Shown here: in pieces, positions 63,993-64,000 of the stretch
Layout: the number at the start of each line of letters is the position of its first letter
Numbering within the stretch: the stretch's first letter is position 1
DNA from: Clostridia bacterium
Lineage (GTDB): Bacteria > Bacillota > Clostridia > Christensenellales > Aristaeellaceae
Reading direction: 5' to 3'
Length of the DNA: 64,000 bases
Assembly (NCBI GenBank): GCA_017484085.1
Contig: JAFUTW010000038.1
Location: forward strand, 21,738 to 85,737
Notes under the pieces: generated by a model
Seen by the model: the letters and a program-made list of their open reading frames with translations, nothing else
The model's database searches: none
What the model was told of the DNA's origin: nothing
Program-made: the position numbers and the translations under genes

Positions 63993-64000
63993 CTTGCACC

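Noticed and set aside
1-64000. CRISPR arrays, insertion sequences, rRNA genes, restriction or toxin-antitoxin systems
   Set aside because: I looked for regularly spaced repeats, transposase motifs, rRNA signatures and typical defence genes and saw none.

Overview
The window reads as chromosomal DNA of a low-oxygen, probably gut-associated member of the Clostridia (Bacillota). The evidence is AGGAGG-type ribosome binding sites with frequent TTG and GTG starts, Firmicutes-style promoters (TTGACA/TTGAAT, 16-17 bp, TATAAT-like), the tilS-hpt-ftsH gene order, a class III fructose-1,6-bisphosphatase, the ACT/UPF0210 pair, oligoendopeptidase F and an LPXTG-like surface adhesin. I cannot name the species. 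Apart from a truncated phage terminase at the left edge there is no mobile element, and I see no CRISPR array or rRNA.

Layout. 1-369: remnant of a phage large terminase. 394-6497 (minus): a secreted caspase-like protease followed by the cell-surface set CotH/lamin-tail protein, DUF4956 membrane protein and VTC-domain protein, ending in a clear terminator. 6625-7158 (minus): an apparently self-regulated TetR repressor. 7447-7644 (minus): ribosomal protein L31 with a structured leader. 8068-18705 (plus): a 3,545-residue adhesin made of pilin-like repeats, with zinc-finger and leucine-rich modules nested inside two of them. 18878-20389 (minus): a CoA transferase.

20553-43584 (plus): one strong promoter followed by 19 closely packed genes with no visible internal terminator. 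They mix tRNA modification (tilS, mnmA), purine salvage (hpt), proteolysis (ftsH, pepF), gluconeogenesis (fbp), rRNA modification, an HAD phosphatase-dTMP kinase fusion and several uncharacterised membrane proteins. 43635-47485 (minus): HAD phosphatase, ferredoxin-type aldo/keto reductase, secreted hydrolase and AEC transporter.

47841-54035 (plus): a fructosamine (Amadori product) utilisation cluster, frlB-frlO-frlN-frlM-frlD-frlR. An ABC importer brings in the sugar-amine, a PfkB kinase phosphorylates it, a SIS-domain deglycase splits it, and a GntR repressor presumably acts at paired GACGTC sites near the promoter. 54085-55758 (minus): GH13 alpha-glucosidase. 55970-59047 (plus): a DIP1984-family protein whose 3' end runs into a tRNA-like structured RNA candidate, then a VTT-domain membrane protein and a GH20 hexosaminidase. 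59206-63232 (plus): DegV, then a three-gene sugar-oxidoreductase operon. 63340-63992: tRNA genes Trp, Val, Asp, Phe, Gly and Cys.

The observations I would follow first are the structured RNA joined to the DIP1984-family gene, the DnaJ-like cysteine repeats inside an extracellular adhesin, and the HAD-dTMP kinase fusion.
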